From contig CACGDO010000007.1 of assembly GCA_902571865.1 (NCBI GenBank), forward strand, positions 40,263 through 104,262: DNA of 64,000 bases. Direction: 5' to 3'. The stretch is from an uncultured Alphaproteobacteria bacterium. Lineage in GTDB: Bacteria > Pseudomonadota > Alphaproteobacteria > HIMB59 > GCA-002718135. The notes under the pieces were generated by a model that was given only the letters and a program-made list of their open reading frames with translations, did no database searches and was not told the origin of the DNA. Shown in pieces: positions 18,458-25,880 of the stretch (its first letter is position 1; each line of letters starts with the position of its first letter). Position numbers and translations under genes: made by a program.

Positions 18458-18688
18458 TTACTCCGTTACAGTTTTTAGCTTAAGTGCGTGCAAATCACTA
18501 CCCATTTTACCATTGAAAGCATCATAAACCATCTTATGTTGTTCTACTCTAGTTTTTCCAGAAAAAGATTTTGATGTTACTGTAGCACTGTAATGATCAC
18601 CGTCTCCTTTAAGATCTTCAATTTCAACAGTTGCATCTGGTATAGCTTCTTTAATAAATTGCTCAATTTGTTTAACAGTCATAGGCAT
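18458..18688 (-). CDS. bolA: BolA-family protein
   Basis: 76-residue protein of the BolA/IbaG family, partner of the adjacent monothiol glutaredoxin. The segment VEIEDLKGDGDHYSATVTSKSF followed by RVEQHKMVYDAF is the conserved core; the histidine in GDHY and the C-terminal histidine in DLHALKL are candidate cluster ligands. The invariant cysteine of some BolA subtypes is absent, as in the IbaG-like group. Confidence 0.92.
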   Translation of the reverse strand: MPMTVKQIEQFIKEAIPDATVEIEDLKGDGDHYSATVTSKSFSGKTRVEQHKMVYDAFNGKMGSDLHALKLKTVTE

Positions 18689-18725
18689 AACTATAAAATA
18701 GTTCAGATATTAGTAAAAATAAAGG

Positions 18726-20018
18726 TTATTTAATTTTATTTTTAAAAATCCAATCAATTTTCTTTAGATCATTATCATCTTTAATGATTTTCACGATTTC
18801 TTTTGAATTTAATATTTTATTTAATTCTTTATTTTTTTGAAAAACTTGGGAAAAATTCTTATTATTATTCCATGTTTCCATGGCACTTTCTTGAACAATT
18901 TTATAAGCTTGTTGTCTTTTCAATCCTTTTTCAATTAATTTTAACATAATATTGTGAGTTCTATGTAAGCCTCCAAGCATATTCAAATTTTTCAACATAT
19001 TTTTTGGATAGACTTTTAAATTCTTTATAATTCCATTTAAACGATTCAGCGCAAAATCAGTTGCAATTGTAATATCTGGAGTCATAATTCTTTCAACACT
19101 AGAATGACTAATATCTCTCTCATGCCAAAGTACGACATTTTCTAGTGAAGGTATTACACCACTTCTAATATATCGTGAAATACCTGTTAAGTTCTCACTT
19201 AATACCGGATTACGTTTGTGAGGCATTGCAGAAGAACCTTTTTGGTTAGAAGAAAAACTTTCTTCAACTTCTAATACCTCTGTTTTTTGTAGATTTCGAA
19301 TTTCCACAGCAAATCTCTCAATAGAAGATGCTAAAATTCCTAGTACTGAGAAAAAATATGCATGCCTGTCTCTTGGAATTACTTGAGTTGATATATCTTC
19401 AGAATTTAGCTTAAGTTTTTTTGCTACATAATCTTGAACTCGTGGGTCAATAGAATTAAAAGTTCCAACAGGTCCAGAAATAGCACAAACAGATACTTCG
19501 TTGATCGCTTGATCAAGTCTTTCTAAATTTCTTTTAAACTCAAAATAAAAGGAAGATAATTTTAATCCAAAAGTAATAGGTTCAGCATGTATCCCATGAC
19601 TTCTTCCAATCATTAAAGTGTCTTTATATTTTTTAGATTTGATTTTTAAACTTTGAATACACTCTACTAAACTTTTTCTTATTATTTCTGAGGTTTGCTT
19701 AAGTTGTACAGAAAATGAAGTATCAATAATATCACTTGATGTTACACCAAAATGAAAATACTTTGATGAGCTTCCAATATATTTGCTTGCATTATTAATA
19801 TAAGCAACAACATCATGCTTTGTTTCTTTTTCAATTTTTTCTATTTCTCTAACATTGAATTTTGCTTTATTTCTTATTTCTTTTGCAGCTTTTTTAGGAA
19901 TAACGCCGAGCATTGCTTGTTTTTCTGCAATCAAACACTCAATCTCTGTCCAAATTGTAAATTTATTTTCTAATGACCAAATCTTTTCAATTTTAGGTCT
20001 ATTATATCTAGGTATCAT
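18726..20018 (-). CDS. purB: Adenylosuccinate lyase
   Basis: Cleaves SAICAR and adenylosuccinate, releasing fumarate, in purine synthesis. The 430-residue product has the superfamily signature GSSAMPHKRNP (catalytic loop serine), the region TSSDIIDTSFSVQL, and GRSHGIHAEPITFG with the catalytic histidine. N-terminus MIPRYNRPKIEKIWS is typical of the alphaproteobacterial/Bacillus-type PurB. It follows map by 9 nt. Confidence 0.95.
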   Translation of the reverse strand: MIPRYNRPKIEKIWSLENKFTIWTEIECLIAEKQAMLGVIPKKAAKEIRNKAKFNVREIEKIEKETKHDVVAYINNASKYIGSSSKYFHFGVTSSDIIDTSFSVQLKQTSEIIRKSLVECIQSLKIKSKKYKDTLMIGRSHGIHAEPITFGLKLSSFYFEFKRNLERLDQAINEVSVCAISGPVGTFNSIDPRVQDYVAKKLKLNSEDISTQVIPRDRHAYFFSVLGILASSIERFAVEIRNLQKTEVLEVEESFSSNQKGSSAMPHKRNPVLSENLTGISRYIRSGVIPSLENVVLWHERDISHSSVERIMTPDITIATDFALNRLNGIIKNLKVYPKNMLKNLNMLGGLHRTHNIMLKLIEKGLKRQQAYKIVQESAMETWNNNKNFSQVFQKNKELNKILNSKEIVKIIKDDNDLKKIDWIFKNKIK

Positions 20019-20027
20019 TTTATTTAC

Positions 20028-20822
20028 TTATATATCCTTTATTGGAAAAGATGTATTATTTTTAGATAATGTAAATATTTCATTTCCTTCTTCTGTTATT
20101 CCAATTGTATGCTCGAATTGAGCAGATAAAGATTTATCTTTTGTTACAGCTGTCCATCCATCATTTAGTATTTTTGTTTGCCAACCACCTAAATTAATCA
20201 TTGGTTCAATTGTTAAAAACATTCCAGGCTCTAACATCGGTCCTTCACCTGGTTCTCCAAAGTGTAAAACACTAGGTGGAGTATGAAATTCTTTCCCAAT
20301 TCCATGACCACAAAAATCTCTTACTACAGAATAACCTTTTCCTTCAGCAAGTTTCTGAATTTTATTTCCAATATCACCAATATGCTTACCAGGTTTAGCT
20401 TCGCTAATACCAATTAATAGAGACTCATAAGTTATTTTTAAAAATTCATAATTTTTTTTATTTGTCTTACCTGCTACAAACATTCTGGAACTATCACCAT
20501 GCCAACCATTTAGTATAACTGTTACATCTACATTTACTATATCACCATCAGATAGAATTTTTCTTTCAGAAGGAATTCCATGACAAACAACATGATTTAC
20601 AGATGTACAAACTGATTTTGGAAAACCTTTATAATTTAAAGGAGCTGGTATTGCTTTGTTTAGAATAATTTGATCATGACATATGTCATTTATTTCTTGA
20701 GTACTTATTCCTGGAACAATCTTTTCACTTAAAGAATCTAGAACATCAGCAGCTAAAGAACCAGCTTCCCTCATGCCCTCAAAATCTTTTTTCGTATGTA
20801 TTGGGATATTGTTGTTTCTCAT
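20028..20822 (-). CDS. map: Methionine aminopeptidase, type I
   Basis: Removes N-terminal methionine from new proteins. The 264-residue product shows the pita-bread fold and its five metal ligands: Asp in DIVNVDVTVILNGWHGDSSR (two), His in GHGIGKEFHTPP, Glu in LTIEPMINLG and Glu in SAQFEHTIGITEEG. VNHVVCHGIPSERKIL carries the catalytic histidine. First gene of the run toward purB. No N-terminal zinc-finger extension. Confidence 0.95.
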   Translation of the reverse strand: MRNNNIPIHTKKDFEGMREAGSLAADVLDSLSEKIVPGISTQEINDICHDQIILNKAIPAPLNYKGFPKSVCTSVNHVVCHGIPSERKILSDGDIVNVDVTVILNGWHGDSSRMFVAGKTNKKNYEFLKITYESLLIGISEAKPGKHIGDIGNKIQKLAEGKGYSVVRDFCGHGIGKEFHTPPSVLHFGEPGEGPMLEPGMFLTIEPMINLGGWQTKILNDGWTAVTKDKSLSAQFEHTIGITEEGNEIFTLSKNNTSFPIKDI

Positions 20823-20879
20823 TTAAAAAATAATTACTTACGATTAATAAATAATATATAGAAAATATCAATTAATCAT

Positions 20880-21626
20880 ATGAGTTCTTTTACTGCAGGA
20901 GTTATTGTTATTGGTGATGAAATACTTTCTGGTAGAACTCAAGATACAAACTCAAATTATATTGCAAAAAAATTATTAGAAGCTGGTATTAAGTTAGAAG
21001 AAGTTATTGTTATTCAGGATGAGAAAAAAACAATAATAGACAATGTTTTAAAATATAGCTCAAAATATTCTTATGTTTTTACTACTGGAGGAATTGGACC
21101 AACTCATGATGATATAACTTCAGAAAGTATATCTGAAGCCTTTAATTTACAATATGAAACAAATAAAATGGCTTTTGAAATTCTTAAAAATTATTATCCA
21201 AAAGGTGAATTTAATGAAAGTAGGCAAAGAATGGCGAAAATGCCATTTGGTTCAGAGCTTATTTTAAATCCAATGACCGCTGCACCAGGATTTATTGTAA
21301 AAAATATTTATGTTTTACCAGGTGTGCCAGAAATAATGCAAGTTATGTTTGAGGAATTATTGAAAAAAATTAAAAAAGGTAACCCAAAACTTGTTACAAC
21401 AATTAATACTAATTTATACGAAAGTAAAATTGCAAAAAATTTAAAAAATATTCAAAACAATTATGCAAATGCATCAATCGGAAGTTACCCATATTTTAAT
21501 ATTGCAGCTAAAACAGGTGGTGTTAACATAGTTGTTTCATCATGGGATATGAAATCTATCCAACCAATAGTTGATGATATAACTAAGATGATTGAATTAA
21601 ATGGTGGAAAAAGTTCTATAGTTTGA
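20880..21626 (+). CDS. CinA-like molybdopterin-binding domain protein
   Basis: 248-residue protein consisting of the MoCF/MoaB-type fold only: TAGVIVIGDEILSGRTQDTNSNY at the N-terminus and FTTGGIGPTHDDITSESISEAF, then LPGVPEIMQVMFE. This equals the N-terminal half of CinA. The C-terminal nicotinamide-nucleotide amidase domain is absent, as in many alphaproteobacterial homologues. CinA N-domains are linked to ADP-ribose/FAD pyrophosphatase activity. moaA lies nearby, but a molybdenum role is not established. Divergent from map; tRNA-Leu follows. Confidence 0.85.
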   Translation: MSSFTAGVIVIGDEILSGRTQDTNSNYIAKKLLEAGIKLEEVIVIQDEKKTIIDNVLKYSSKYSYVFTTGGIGPTHDDITSESISEAFNLQYETNKMAFEILKNYYPKGEFNESRQRMAKMPFGSELILNPMTAAPGFIVKNIYVLPGVPEIMQVMFEELLKKIKKGNPKLVTTINTNLYESKIAKNLKNIQNNYANASIGSYPYFNIAAKTGGVNIVVSSWDMKSIQPIVDDITKMIELNGGKSSIV

Positions 21627-21642
21627 TATTAGTCCAAAGATA

Positions 21643-21727
21643 GGCCTCGTGGTGGAATGGTAGACACAAAGGACTTAAAATCCTTGCCCTTTTGGGAGTG
21701 CCGGTTCAAGTCCGGCCGAGGCTACCA
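21643..21727 (+). tRNA. tRNA-Leu (anticodon UAA)
   Basis: Cloverleaf seen directly: acceptor GGCCTCG (21643-21649) with CGAGGCT (21717-21723), anticodon stem AAGGA/TCCTT around the loop CTTAAAA (anticodon TAA at 21676-21678), long variable arm with CCC-TTTT-GGG (class II), T stem GCCGG/CCGGC around TTCAAGT, and encoded ACCA. The 1-72 pair is G-U rather than G-C. Length 85 nt. Confidence 0.96.
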
Positions 21728-21738
21728 ATCTCTAAATT

Positions 21739-22113
21739 ATGTTTGCTTTTATTACCATTGGAACAAATAATTTAAAAAAATCATCTTCATTTTATAGTAA
21801 AATTTTAAAACCTCTAAAAATTAAAAAAGTTTTATCTCATAACCGTTATTATGGATATGCTAAAAAAGAAACTCCTCAAAAAATAGAATTATACCTGATT
21901 AGACCTCATAACAAAAAAAAAGCAACCATAGGAAATGGTACAATGATTACTTTTAAAGCTAATTCTAAAAAAACTGTTAATGAATTTTATAAAATTGGAA
22001 TTAGTCTTGGAGCAAAAGATGAAGGAATGCCTGGGCCCAGACATGGTAAAGATTATTATGCATATTTAAGGGATTTAGATGGCAACAAGATTTGTATTTT
22101 TAAAAAAATTTGA
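21739..22113 (+). CDS. VOC-superfamily (glyoxalase-like) protein
   Basis: 124-residue single-domain vicinal-oxygen-chelate protein. It has the two beta-alpha-beta-beta-beta modules: FITIGTNNLKKSSSFYSKIL near the start and YYAYLRDLDGNKICIF at the end, the latter with the usual DLDGN turn. Substrate unknown; relatives are annotated as glyoxalase/bleomycin resistance proteins without proven activity. It sits 11 nt after tRNA-Leu and 2 nt from the convergent nadK end. Confidence 0.82.
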   Translation: MFAFITIGTNNLKKSSSFYSKILKPLKIKKVLSHNRYYGYAKKETPQKIELYLIRPHNKKKATIGNGTMITFKANSKKTVNEFYKIGISLGAKDEGMPGPRHGKDYYAYLRDLDGNKICIFKKI

Positions 22114-22115
22114 TC

Positions 22116-22874
22116 TTAATAATTAAATTGCTCATTCAAAATTTTATCTTCAATAGAGTGCTTACTATCAAATAATACAGTACATTTATTTTCATCTGAA
22201 GAAACAATATTCACTTTACTAATATCTCTAAATTCAACATTGTCTGCTGTTACGCTAGATGATCGTTCATCATTATTTAATACCTCAAAATCAATTTTAC
22301 TAATTTCAGATAACAGAGCACCTCTCCATCTTCTTGGTCTAAAGGCACTAATTGGAGTTAATGCAAGTATATTTGAATCTAAAGGTAGAATGCTACCGTG
22401 CGCGGATAGATTATAAGCTGTACTTCCTGCTGATGTAGATAACAAAACACCATCACATATTAATTCTTCCATTTTTACTTTCTCATTTATTTTGATTTTA
22501 ATTTTTGATGCTAAATGAGTCTGTCTCATAAGAGATACTTCATTATAAGCATATGCCTCAAATATCTCATTATTTACACTTTGCGCTGTCATTTTTAATG
22601 GTTTAAAAGTAGATTTTTTAGAATTGGAAATCATATCATTTAAATTTTCATTACTAAGATTATTCATTAAAAACCCAATTGAACCAAAGTTTATTCCAAA
22701 AAATGGTTTGTTTAGTTTATTAAAATTATGGAGTGATTTTAAAAGTAATCCATCTCCTCCAATTGGAATAATGTAGTCGGCATCTTCAACAGAATTTTGT
22801 CCAAATAATTCTGTTAGTTTTTTTTCTGTATTTTTTGCCTCAGGATTGTTTGATGATAAAAAATGAAATTTCAT
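22116..22874 (-). CDS. nadK: NAD kinase
   Basis: Phosphorylates NAD+ to NADP+. 252 residues with the diagnostic IIPIGGDGLLLKSLH, FGINFGSIGFLMN, AYNEVSLMR, and LICDGVLLSTSAGSTAYNLSAHG. Short form typical of alphaproteobacteria. Last gene of the dksA-DUF3553-moaA-nadK run; its start shares one base with the moaA stop. Confidence 0.94.
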   Translation of the reverse strand: MKFHFLSSNNPEAKNTEKKLTELFGQNSVEDADYIIPIGGDGLLLKSLHNFNKLNKPFFGINFGSIGFLMNNLSNENLNDMISNSKKSTFKPLKMTAQSVNNEIFEAYAYNEVSLMRQTHLASKIKIKINEKVKMEELICDGVLLSTSAGSTAYNLSAHGSILPLDSNILALTPISAFRPRRWRGALLSEISKIDFEVLNNDERSSSVTADNVEFRDISKVNIVSSDENKCTVLFDSKHSIEDKILNEQFNY

Positions 22875-23866
22875 TATCCACCTGTTACGTTCATATGTCT
22901 TTTCATATATTTATTAATTTTTTCTCCAATCATGAAATCATGTTGTTTTGGTTTAATATTAAGAGCAAACTTAATTTTTTCTTTGATATAATCATCACTA
23001 TAATCTTTTCTCATTATTTCTCTAAAATCAACAAAGTCATTCTGACCAAGGCACATGAAAAGTTTACCTGTGCTTGATATTCTTACTCTATTGCAAGAGG
23101 CACAAAAATTATTTGTTAAAGGACTTATAAACCCAATTTTATTAGAAACTAAATCACTAGTATAAAATCTTGCTGGACCTCCAGTACTATAATCAATTTT
23201 AGAAAAATTATATATTTTGTCTAGTTTTGAAAAAGTATCAGATAATGAGATAAACTGATATTCTCTTGATATATCTGTTTCTTCCATTGGCATTACCTCG
23301 ATAAATGTAAGATCAATTTTTTTATTACTAGTCCAATTTATTAATTCTTCAATTTCATATTCATTAAAATCTTTAATTACTACAGTATTAATTTTAATTT
23401 TTATGTTGTTATCAAGTGCTTCATTGATTCCATCAAAAACTTTTTCAATATTTCCAAATCTTGTTATTTTATTATATTTTTCAGGATTAATTGTATCTAG
23501 AGAAACATTAATCCTATTAATACCATTTAGCTTCAGTAGTTTGGCATATTTTTTTAATAATGTACCATTTGTCGTCAGTGTTATTTCCTTTAGATTTGTT
23601 TTTTCTTTTTTGGTATTAAGTTTTTCAATTAATTTTATAATATCATTTCTTACCAAAGGCTCACCCCCAGTTAATCTAATTTTTTCAACTCCGAGTTCTA
23701 TAAAGTTGTCACATAATCTTTCAATTTCTTCTAAAGTGAGTATGTCTTTTCGTGGGAGAAATTGCATTTTTTCTTTCATACAATAAACACATCTCAGATC
23801 ACATCTATCTGTAACAGATACTCTCAGATAATTTACTCTCCTTAAATACTGATCAATTAGTTGCAT
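22874..23866 (-). CDS. moaA: GTP 3',8-cyclase (molybdenum cofactor biosynthesis)
   Basis: Radical-SAM enzyme that, with MoaC, converts GTP to cyclic pyranopterin monophosphate. 330 residues. N-terminal cluster motif CDLRCVYC; SAM-binding GGEP; C-terminal second cluster FCASCNRVRISSTGKLFMCLG. The protein ends in Gly-Gly, a feature needed for MoaA activity, which argues that the gene is functional. Its 5' end overlaps the DUF3553 gene by 14 nt. It implies molybdoenzymes in this organism; other moa genes are not in this window. Confidence 0.95.
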   Translation of the reverse strand: MQLIDQYLRRVNYLRVSVTDRCDLRCVYCMKEKMQFLPRKDILTLEEIERLCDNFIELGVEKIRLTGGEPLVRNDIIKLIEKLNTKKEKTNLKEITLTTNGTLLKKYAKLLKLNGINRINVSLDTINPEKYNKITRFGNIEKVFDGINEALDNNIKIKINTVVIKDFNEYEIEELINWTSNKKIDLTFIEVMPMEETDISREYQFISLSDTFSKLDKIYNFSKIDYSTGGPARFYTSDLVSNKIGFISPLTNNFCASCNRVRISSTGKLFMCLGQNDFVDFREIMRKDYSDDYIKEKIKFALNIKPKQHDFMIGEKINKYMKRHMNVTGG

Positions 23867-24050
23867 TTATATTAATTATTTTTAATTCAACTTCTCTAGG
23901 GTTAATAGTTTTTTTTCCAACATTTTCAAAATTAATTGTAACGATATTATTAATACATGATTGTACTTGACCAATTCCCCATTCTTTTTCTTTGCTGACA
24001 TTTACAACAAAAGTACCTGGTGTAAGATCACCTATATAAAAATCTGACAT
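23853..24050 (-). CDS. DUF3553-family small protein
   Basis: 65 residues, resembling the DUF3553 family found mainly in alphaproteobacteria. The core is TPGTFVVNVSKEKEWGIGQVQSC followed by VTINFENVGKKTI: a short all-beta unit of about five strands, similar in feel to the beta-barrel region of UvrD/CarD-like proteins. Function unknown. It lies between dksA (9 nt upstream) and moaA (overlap of 14 nt), so it is certainly co-transcribed. Confidence 0.75.
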   Translation of the reverse strand: MSDFYIGDLTPGTFVVNVSKEKEWGIGQVQSCINNIVTINFENVGKKTINPREVELKIININATN

Positions 24051-24059
24051 TTAAAAAAA

Positions 24060-24467
24060 TTAACTAATTCTTTTTTCTGCTTTTTCATGCATTTCTTGAG
24101 CTTCTAAACTCAATGTTGCAACTGGTCTTGCTTCTAATCTTTTGATACTAATTGGATCACCTGTTTCATCACAATAACCATAAGATCCATCTTCAATTCT
24201 TTGTAGGGCGGCATCTATTTTATTGATCAACTTTCTTTCTCTGTCTCTTGTTCTGAGTTCGAAGGATCTATCTATTTCTTCAGATGCTCTATCAGTTATA
24301 TCGGGTTTTGCTTCATTCTCATTCTGAAGATTACTTAAAGTCTGAGATGATTCCTTAAGTAAATCATTTTTCCAACTAACTAATTTTTGCCTAAAATATT
24401 CTTTCATTTTGGCATTCATGAATTTTTCTTTCTGAGTTGGTTTATAATTTTTAGGTAATTTAGTCAT
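24060..24467 (-). CDS. dksA: DksA-family transcription factor
   Basis: 135-residue RNA-polymerase secondary-channel regulator working with ppGpp. Family start LPKNYKPTQKEKFMNAKMKEYFRQKL, a coiled coil (about 30-90) and the C-terminal globular region YGYCDETGDPISIKRLEARPVATLSLEAQE. Only one of the four zinc-finger cysteines is kept, so this is the cysteine-poor form that folds without a classic zinc site, as seen in other alphaproteobacteria. The ATG at 24467 was chosen over one 27 nt upstream because it matches the family start. First gene of its operon. Confidence 0.9.
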   Translation of the reverse strand: MTKLPKNYKPTQKEKFMNAKMKEYFRQKLVSWKNDLLKESSQTLSNLQNENEAKPDITDRASEEIDRSFELRTRDRERKLINKIDAALQRIEDGSYGYCDETGDPISIKRLEARPVATLSLEAQEMHEKAEKRIS

Positions 24468-24581
24468 AATTTTAAAAAATTGCTGATTTATCAAATGATT
24501 TTATTTATTCAAGCAATATTGAAATTTTATTAATTATAAAAAATTCATATTTTTCAATATTTTAATCAAATTTTTGTAAAA

Positions 24582-24596
24582 GAACAAAAATAGAAC
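24582..24596 (+). promoter_or_regulatory. Alphaproteobacterial LexA (SOS) box, recA distal site
   Basis: GAAC (24582-24585), 7 nt, GAAC (24593-24596): an exact match to the GAAC-N7-GAAC direct-repeat operator known for LexA in alphaproteobacteria. It lies 86 nt before the recA start. Function inferred from the established family operator. Confidence 0.75.
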
Positions 24597-24607
24597 TTTT
24601 AAAAATA

Positions 24608-24622
24608 GAACAAAACGTGTAC
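24608..24622 (+). promoter_or_regulatory. Second, near-consensus SOS box upstream of recA
   Basis: GAAC (24608-24611), 7 nt, GTAC (24619-24622), one mismatch from GAAC-N7-GAAC. Together with the upstream site the half-sites are spaced 11, 15 and 11 nt, which suggests two LexA dimers on one face or overlapping the promoter. Confidence 0.6.
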
Positions 24623-24670
24623 AAGTAAACATGATTTGCAAGAATCTTAATAAAAACATAGGAAAATAAT

Positions 24671-24675
24671 GGAGA
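24671..24675 (+). promoter_or_regulatory. Shine-Dalgarno site of recA
   Basis: GGAGA located 6 nt before the ATG at 24682. It is one of few clear ribosome-binding sites in the window and fixes the recA start. Confidence 0.6.
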
Positions 24676-24681
24676 AATTAA

Positions 24682-25794
24682 ATGTCTCAAGCTAAATTAA
24701 AAGTAGTAAATAACGAAAATTCAATGGATAAAGAAAACAGAAGTAAATCTCTAGAAGCCGCTGTAAGCCTAATAGAGAAAAATTATGGAAAAGGCTCAAT
24801 AATGAAATTGGGCTCTAAAACAAACGTAGATATTGAAGCAATATCTACCGGTTCATTAGGACTTGATATAGCTCTTGGTATTGGAGGAGTTCCAAAGGGG
24901 AGAATTATTGAAATTTATGGACCTGAAAGTTCCGGTAAAACTACTTTAGCTACTCATATTGTTGCAGAGTCACAAAAAAAAGGCGGCAATTGCGCATTTA
25001 TAGATGCAGAGCATGCTCTAGATCCAGCATATGCTAAGAAATTAGGTGTAAATTTAGAAGAATTATTAATTTCCCAACCTGATACAGGAGAGCAGGGTTT
25101 AGAAATTGCTGATTCTTTAATTAAATCTGGAGGTATTGATGTGCTAATTATTGATTCAGTTGCAGCACTTGTACCAAGAGCTGAATTAGAAGGCGACATG
25201 GGAGATTCTTTACCTGGTTTGCAAGCTAGATTGATGAGTCAGGCTTTAAGAAAACTTACAAGTTCAATTGCTCAATCTAACACTCTGGTTGTATTCATAA
25301 ATCAACTTAGAATGAAAATTGGCGTTATGTTTGGTAGTCCAGAGACAACTACAGGTGGTAATGCTTTAAAATTTTATTCTTCTGTTAGAATGGACATTAG
25401 AAGAATTGGTGCAATTAAAGATAAAGATGAAATCATTGGAAATCAAACTAGAGTAAAGATAGTTAAAAACAAAGTCGCACCTCCATTCAAAGTTGTTGAA
25501 TTTGATATAATGTACGGAGAGGGGATATCGAAATTAGGTGAATTAGTTGATTTAGGTGTCAAAGCAGAAATTATTGATAAATCAGGATCATGGTTTTCAT
25601 ACAAAAATACTAAAATAGGACAAGGCAGAGAAAATGTTAAAAATTTTCTTAACGACAATCCTACTATAGCTAAAGAAATAGAAAATCAAATTCTACAAAA
25701 TGCTGGAATAGTTGAAAAAGCTATGATGGAAGGAAAAGTAGAGAATAAAGAAAAAGAAAAAGAAGCTAAAGAAGCTGAAGAAGTAAAAGAATAG
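24682..25794 (+). CDS. recA: RecA recombinase
   Basis: DNA strand-exchange ATPase and SOS coprotease. 370 residues with Walker [32 protein letters not shown] (Walker B and loop 1), [30 protein letters not shown] (loop 2) and a charged C-terminal tail rich in Glu and Lys. Two SOS boxes lie upstream and an intrinsic terminator follows, so recA is a single-gene unit under its own control. Full length and intact. Confidence 0.98.
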   Translation: MSQAKLKVVNNENSMDKENRSKSLEAAVSLIEKNYGKGSIMKLGSKTNVDIEAISTGSLGLDIALGIGGVPKGRIIEIYGPESSGKTTLATHIVAESQKKGGNCAFIDAEHALDPAYAKKLGVNLEELLISQPDTGEQGLEIADSLIKSGGIDVLIIDSVAALVPRAELEGDMGDSLPGLQARLMSQALRKLTSSIAQSNTLVVFINQLRMKIGVMFGSPETTTGGNALKFYSSVRMDIRRIGAIKDKDEIIGNQTRVKIVKNKVAPPFKVVEFDIMYGEGISKLGELVDLGVKAEIIDKSGSWFSYKNTKIGQGRENVKNFLNDNPTIAKEIENQILQNAGIVEKAMMEGKVENKEKEKEAKEAEEVKE

Positions 25795-25812
25795 TAAATA
25801 TTATTTTTGTTT

Positions 25813-25842
25813 AGCGCCTATTTCAAAAATTGGCGCTTTTTT
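25813..25842 (+). terminator. Rho-independent terminator of recA
   Basis: AGCGCC (25813-25818), 13-nt loop, GGCGCT (25832-25837) followed by a T run to 25842. It is the most convincing intrinsic terminator in the window and stands out for its GC-rich stem in AT-rich surroundings. Confidence 0.85.
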
Positions 25843-25880
25843 ATTTAGACAATAGAGTTTTCAAGTTATAATACCTTTTC

